24,654 nt of DNA from JBDRED01 sp043820025 [NCBI: Elusimicrobiota bacterium] (GTDB lineage: Bacteria; RUG730; JBDRED01), in contig JBDRED010000031.1 of the NCBI GenBank assembly GCA_043820025.1, positions 1 to 24,654 of the forward strand, in the 5' to 3' direction. Under the pieces are notes generated by a model. The model saw nothing but the letters and a program-made list of their open reading frames with translations. It searched no databases and was not told the DNA's origin. The translations under genes were made by a program, and so were the position numbers. Shown in pieces: positions 24,648-24,654 of this stretch (within the stretch, counting starts at the first letter, position 1; every line of letters starts with the position of its first letter).

Positions 24648-24654
24648 GTTAAAA

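Overview
The window comes from an AT-rich, diderm (Gram-negative type) bacterium. It encodes a predicted outer-membrane beta-barrel with a signal peptide and a C-terminal Phe, and two lipoproteins without an Asp at +2. Standard code, strong Shine-Dalgarno sites and sigma70-type promoters are used throughout. I cannot place it taxonomically from sequence alone. An uncultured lineage of the Omnitrophota kind would fit the gene mix, but that is a guess. Every gene I can support lies on the minus strand, so transcription runs from high to low coordinates.

Layout from right to left (transcription order). (a) 24654-19947: a leader with several inverted repeats, then carA, purF and only the N-terminal half of carB. 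(b) 19814-14111: a strong promoter and a three-gene cyclic-di-GMP cluster. It holds a PilZ domain fused to an alpha-oxoamine-synthase-like domain whose PLP lysine is replaced by Arg, and two paralogous membrane HD-GYP phosphodiesterase candidates. (c) 14087-13652: a DUF805 membrane protein with its own promoter. (d) 13604-12501: an ORF6N-domain gene bracketed by two 83-bp direct repeats, inserted in the upstream region of rpsU. (e) 12448-11151: dinB (Pol IV) with a consensus promoter that carries a dyad in its spacer. (f) 11016-9377: an outer-membrane barrel and a lipoprotein, ending in a clear terminator.

(g) 9261-7508: an accessory island with a decayed ORF containing a GC-rich repeat, an MNT/HEPN toxin-antitoxin-like pair with its own operator, and a REP-like element. 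(h) 7421-6404: a second lipoprotein paralogous to the one in (f), with promoter and terminator. (i) 6374-1604: a sulfur assimilation operon. A promoter overlaid by a perfect inverted repeat leads into metY (O-acetylhomoserine sulfhydrylase, one-base frameshift), cysK, an Rrf2/IscR-like regulator and an LtaS/OpgB-like membrane sulfatase-fold enzyme. (j) 1526-1: a two-helix membrane protein, a dispersed-repeat-like element, smpB, an AT-rich spacer with 41-bp direct repeats, and the tmRNA gene, cut at its 3' end by the window edge.

Genes that probably work together are SmpB with tmRNA (ribosome rescue), MetY/CysK under the Rrf2 regulator, and CarA with the CarB half, whose missing C-terminal half must lie elsewhere if the enzyme is active. 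The PilZ protein probably works with the two HD-GYP proteins in cyclic-di-GMP sensing and turnover. The PilZ-pseudoenzyme fusion is the best candidate for an undescribed system. The best mobile candidate is the ORF6N gene between long direct repeats.
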